In this document: in pieces, positions 3,596 through 6,960 of the stretch
How positions within the stretch are numbered: position 1 is the stretch's first letter
How the letters are laid out: every line of letters begins with the position of its first letter
Assembly: GCA_030629485.1 (NCBI GenBank)
Contig: DAOVOW010000099.1
Span: 1 to 6,960 of the forward strand
DNA: 6,960 bases
Direction: 5' to 3'
DNA from: a bacterium
GTDB lineage: Bacteria > Zixibacteria > MSB-5A5 > GN15 > FEB-12
The notes under the pieces: model-generated
What the model saw: only the letters and a program-made list of their open reading frames with translations
What the model was told of the DNA's origin: nothing
The model's database searches: none
Program-made: the position numbers and the translations under genes

Positions 3596-5554
3596 GTGAG
3601 ACAATGGCTTCTTCGTCAATTCCATCCGGCGCTGCTTTCGCGGCTGGGTCACATCATTGTTGTCCAGGTGATTTTCGTCTTTGCGGCTCTCGCCTTGATA
3701 ATATTCTTCCCCGATCGTGATGCCCGAGTCGACTTCGGGTCAACCAGCGAGCAGCATCTTCGCCCAGTCGGGCAGGCCGTCGAACGGATTTCAACGGAGG
3801 ACAGCGTTTCCGCAGTGCCAACCCTGGACAAGAAGTCTCACTTGGTTCTAAACTCGCTGTTCGCGTCTGATGAGAAGTATGACTATGCTGCGATTTACTT
3901 AACGGACGACCATGATGGTATTTCGAAGGCCTATACCTACGAGGGCGATGAACAGGATTATAGATCACTGATGGGAGAGGTGGATCTTTCGTGGTTGCTG
4001 GATTCTCCTATTGGCAGGTCTTCTACTCAGCGATATCTTGGACAGTGGGTACCGGTTAGTATGGGCGCCGGCCATTTCATTTATGGTTATCACTTTGAGA
4101 CTGCGTCGGGCACCCCCGCCCTGCTTGTATTGGTGATTGATCAGGAGTTTGTGGTCTCAAACCGCAACACTCTGTTGTATGGATTGCTGTTGTTATTCCT
4201 GGGATCAATCCTGGTGTCGCTCTTGACCGTGCACCTGATCGCTCGCCGATTCCAAAACCCTCTGAAGCGGTTGGAGCAGGGCCTTGAGAAGACAGCGTCC
4301 GGAGAATTGTTTTATCTGCTCGAAGTTGACGGTGACACCGAGTTTAACCGCCTCGTGGCATCGTTCAACCAGATGTCGAAAACACTTTGGAGGAACCAGC
4401 AGACACACAAGAAGTACAACCAGCTTCTCAAGGACGCCTATCTTACTCAGGCCGAGTCACAGGTGCTTCTGGCCACCCTGATCGACTGCTCACCCTGCTC
4501 CATAGTGGCCGCATCTTCGGAGGGCGAAATCGTCGTATTCAATCGCATGGCTGCCGAAGTCTTTGGTTATGAAAACGGCGAGGCGCTGGGTACCACCATA
4601 GACAAATTGTTCGTCGCTTCTCGTGACGCCAAGAGATCTGTTTCACCGACGGAACAGAATGAGAAGTCCGAAGAAGTCGTCTGTCGGCGCAAGGACGGCT
4701 CGATGTTCCCGGCCTTTCTGGTGGTATCGCAGGTATCCACCGATTCCGGTCATCCGCCGATTCATCTGTTTATCTTCCTGGACATTTCCGAAAGCAGGAA
4801 TTTCCAGGAGATGATGGTCAGTGTGGATCGTTATTATACGCGAGGCGAGATGGCGGGCGACATCGCCCACGAGATCAACAACTACCTGGCTGTCCTGAGC
4901 GGCAATATAGAATTGATGCCATTGTTCTTGAAGAGGGGTGATCAGGAGAAGATAAACAAGAAGCTGGAACTCATGAAAACAACGGTCGACAAGATCGCCC
5001 GATTCGCCGACGGCCTTATGGACGTCAATCAGGGCGAAGCGAAATTCGTACCGGTCGACCTTAACCAGCTAATACAAAACATGCTGGCGTTTCTGGAACC
5101 GCAAAACCGGTTCGATGGAATCGAGTTTGTAACCGAATTGTCGGCCGAATTACCCCTGGTCGAACTCGACCAGAATCAGATCCAGCAGACACTCGTCAAC
5201 CTGATCCAAAACGCTGCCGATGCTCTGGTCGACAGTCGGGACCCGAAGAAGATACGGGTTTGCACGCAACGGCTGCCCCGGGGAAATTGCGTCCGAGTGG
5301 CTGTCATCGACAACGGCCCCGGGGTGGGTGCTGAGTTCGAATCCTCGCTGTTCGAGAAGCGTTTTACCACCAAACGCAAAGGACACGGTTACGGCCTGGT
5401 GACCTGCCGTCGCATCATCGACAAACACAACGGGCGCATCGGATACGTTCATGATGCCGCTACCGAGTTCTTTTTTGAGATCCCTATCAATCATCAACAG
5501 GATTCGGAGTCACCGGCAGAGCCAACTGCCATTGACGCCTCGGCCAACGTTTAA
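3596..5554 (+). CDS. Membrane sensor histidine kinase (sensor-HAMP-PAS-HisKA-HATPase)
   Basis: A 652-residue two-component sensor kinase expected to autophosphorylate on His and pass phosphate to a response regulator. Domains in order: first membrane helix about 19-38; a periplasmic sensor about 39-190 that I cannot assign to a family; second helix about 193-216; HAMP about 217-268 with Pro222; PAS about 290-398 ending in the typical FLDISE; H-box GDIAHEINN with His425; N-box NLIQNAADA at 535-543; G1 box DNGPGV at 572-577; F-box region FEKRFTTK at 586-593; and G2 box GHGYGL at 596-601. All core catalytic motifs are present. The G2 box has Tyr where Leu is more common. There is no attached receiver domain. 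The start is GTG with GAGGA upstream. A second sensor kinase begins 43 bases after the stop, so the two are probably co-transcribed. The signal sensed is unknown. Confidence 0.93.
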   Translation: MRQWLLRQFHPALLSRLGHIIVVQVIFVFAALALIIFFPDRDARVDFGSTSEQHLRPVGQAVERISTEDSVSAVPTLDKKSHLVLNSLFASDEKYDYAAIYLTDDHDGISKAYTYEGDEQDYRSLMGEVDLSWLLDSPIGRSSTQRYLGQWVPVSMGAGHFIYGYHFETASGTPALLVLVIDQEFVVSNRNTLLYGLLLLFLGSILVSLLTVHLIARRFQNPLKRLEQGLEKTASGELFYLLEVDGDTEFNRLVASFNQMSKTLWRNQQTHKKYNQLLKDAYLTQAESQVLLATLIDCSPCSIVAASSEGEIVVFNRMAAEVFGYENGEALGTTIDKLFVASRDAKRSVSPTEQNEKSEEVVCRRKDGSMFPAFLVVSQVSTDSGHPPIHLFIFLDISESRNFQEMMVSVDRYYTRGEMAGDIAHEINNYLAVLSGNIELMPLFLKRGDQEKINKKLELMKTTVDKIARFADGLMDVNQGEAKFVPVDLNQLIQNMLAFLEPQNRFDGIEFVTELSAELPLVELDQNQIQQTLVNLIQNAADALVDSRDPKKIRVCTQRLPRGNCVRVAVIDNGPGVGAEFESSLFEKRFTTKRKGHGYGLVTCRRIIDKHNGRIGYVHDAATEFFFEIPINHQQDSESPAEPTAIDASANV

Positions 5555-5597
5555 CTTTTAGTTGTGGCCAACAGCCGGCGCCTTTACCTTGGATTCC

Positions 5598-6960
5598 ATG
5601 CCGGCTTCCCGTAAAACAAACTCCACCGGGATGGACCCACGCTTTCTCGCCGCCTTGCTTCTGGCGCTGGCAGTTGTGATCGTCCTGATTACATGGCTGG
5701 GTATTCGCGAAAGCCGTCAGGACAGCCTGCGCCTGCTGAAGATGCAGGGGGTCGCTTTTACCGAGGCGCTGGCCCAGGCGGCGGAGAATGCCATGGCTTC
5801 GGAGTCCTATTATGACTATTTGGCTCATCTGCGCTATAGCGAGATAGTGCGCAGCGTCGTTCGCCATGATCTCTCTTCAATATCCGATCAGCAATTGACC
5901 CAGACAGCCATGGAACACGATCTATACGCGCTGTTTGTTCTCGACTCCACCGCCACCCTCACTGCCGGCGGGGTAGCACGCGGTTCGGAAACAGGTCCAC
6001 CGCCGTTTGTACTGGACGAAGCCACTCTGCTTCTCGGGCAGCCGGAGCACAAGTATGTCATGCTTCTGGATGAAGGCGAAGTGCCCGGAGAAATCGTCCA
6101 CTACTATCTCGAGCTGACAAACGATTTGCAATGGGTCGTGGTTCTGGTGGCCGACGCGGTGTTTTACGTTGAGGCTTTGCGACAAACACAAATCGGATAC
6201 CTGGCGCAGAACATGGCACGAGAGGAAGGCGTTGAGTACATCATCTACCAGTCAACCGAAGGCATTGTCTTCGCCTCGCGCAAGACCGGCCGGCTCTTGG
6301 CCATTGAGAGCGATCCCTTCCTGACGGAGTCGCTGGACAGTGACAGTATCCGTCACCGCACTCTCGATTTCCAGGGAAGGCAGGTGCTGGAGTTGGTGCG
6401 GCCGTTTTCGTCGGAGGAGTATCCGTTTGGTCTCTTGCGCGTAGGTCTGTCGCTGGAAGGATACTATGCCGTTTCAAGAGGGTTTGATCGCCTGATGCTC
6501 GGTCTGGCGGCGGTCATGTTCGGGCTGATCCTGGTGGGGCTGTTGTATCTGAGAAGCCGACGCCGTCGCAAGGAACTTTCGCGGCGTTACAGCCATATTA
6601 AGACGATTACCGACAGAATTTTCGACGAGATGCGCACCGGGGTGGCCGTTGTTGATCATCAGGGAACGATCACGCTGGTGAATGACGCCTTCGAAAGAAT
6701 CTTCGGACTGACCGGGTCCATGGGTCGACCGTGGGAAAAGCTGATCGGAGAACCACGACTGGCTCTTTCGACCCTCCGAGCCGGACGGGGAGCATCGAAC
6801 GAAACAGAAATCACCATCGAGCGTGACGGTGACACGCGCTATCTCCTGGTAGCATCTTCCGACCTCCAGCCGGAGGATACGGAGCAGCCGGGAGTGGTCG
6901 TTGTCGTCTACGACATCACCCGCCTGAAGCAGTTCGAACATGAGGCGGCGCGGCGGGAGC
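5598..6960 (+). CDS. Second membrane sensor kinase, N-terminal part (truncated by window end)
   Basis: The frame stays open from ATG 5598 to the right edge, giving 454 residues. They show a short basic end, a first membrane helix at about 17-35, and a large periplasmic sensor of about 260 residues (36-298) whose size and alternating beta-rich segments could suit a Cache-like fold, though I see no decisive motif. A second helix lies at about 299-318, followed by the basic stop-transfer stretch RSRRRRKE, a linker helix, and a PAS domain at about 338-442 (GVAVVDHQGTITLVNDAFERIFG, closing VVVYDITRLKQ). The last residues, FEHEAARRE, are the usual lead-in to a histidine kinase H-box just outside the window, so a kinase is inferred, not seen. 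The ribosome site is weak (GGA at 5591-5593). ATG 5631 is an alternative start, and TTG 5562 or 5589 are also open. It probably forms an operon with the kinase upstream. Confidence 0.85.
   Translation, partial: MPASRKTNSTGMDPRFLAALLLALAVVIVLITWLGIRESRQDSLRLLKMQGVAFTEALAQAAENAMASESYYDYLAHLRYSEIVRSVVRHDLSSISDQQLTQTAMEHDLYALFVLDSTATLTAGGVARGSETGPPPFVLDEATLLLGQPEHKYVMLLDEGEVPGEIVHYYLELTNDLQWVVVLVADAVFYVEALRQTQIGYLAQNMAREEGVEYIIYQSTEGIVFASRKTGRLLAIESDPFLTESLDSDSIRHRTLDFQGRQVLELVRPFSSEEYPFGLLRVGLSLEGYYAVSRGFDRLMLGLAAVMFGLILVGLLYLRSRRRRKELSRRYSHIKTITDRIFDEMRTGVAVVDHQGTITLVNDAFERIFGLTGSMGRPWEKLIGEPRLALSTLRAGRGASNETEITIERDGDTRYLLVASSDLQPEDTEQPGVVVVVYDITRLKQFEHEAARRE

Overview
The window looks like chromosomal DNA from a Gram-negative-type bacterium of moderate GC, roughly mid-50s percent by eye. 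It carries a eukaryote-like Ser/Thr kinase, an AmmeMemo fusion protein, and two large membrane sensor histidine kinases of NtrB-like layout. It also has an intergenic region full of decayed repeats. This mix fits an uncultured or deltaproteobacterial/FCB-type lineage such as Zixibacteria, but that placement is a guess from gene content and not a sequence match.

Layout: (1) 3-200, + strand, the C-terminal end of an unrecognised protein. It runs tail-to-tail into (2) 125-1069, - strand, a 314-residue Ser/Thr kinase with a C-terminal membrane anchor and unusual active-site substitutions. (3) 1070-1254, a 185 bp divergent promoter region with a good sigma70-like promoter facing right. (4) 1255-2691, + strand, a 478-residue MEMO1-AMMECR1 fusion (AmmeMemoRadiSam proteins B and A in one chain). 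(5) 2692-3595, about 900 bp without a gene. It holds two apparent insertion-sequence end remnants, a 'GTCATTCCCGCG' inverted-repeat element split by a second small palindromic element, and then a highly structured stretch ending in a strong intrinsic terminator. (6) 3596-5554, + strand, a 652-residue HAMP-PAS-histidine kinase with a GTG start. (7) 5598 to the right edge, + strand, the N-terminal 454 residues of a second sensor kinase (periplasmic sensor, second membrane helix, PAS). It is cut just before its expected H-box.

How the parts may work together: the kinase and the AmmeMemo gene are divergent and may share control. The two histidine kinases are 43 bp apart, same strand, and probably form one signalling operon, often continued by a response regulator beyond the window. 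The most interesting part is 3278-3503, just upstream of that operon. It is a chain of short hairpins, a GNRA-capped stem inside a long terminator stem, and a competing upstream hairpin that could act as an antiterminator. This may be a riboswitch-like leader or a small RNA of a class I do not recognise. It may instead be a decorated terminator; the sequence alone does not decide.
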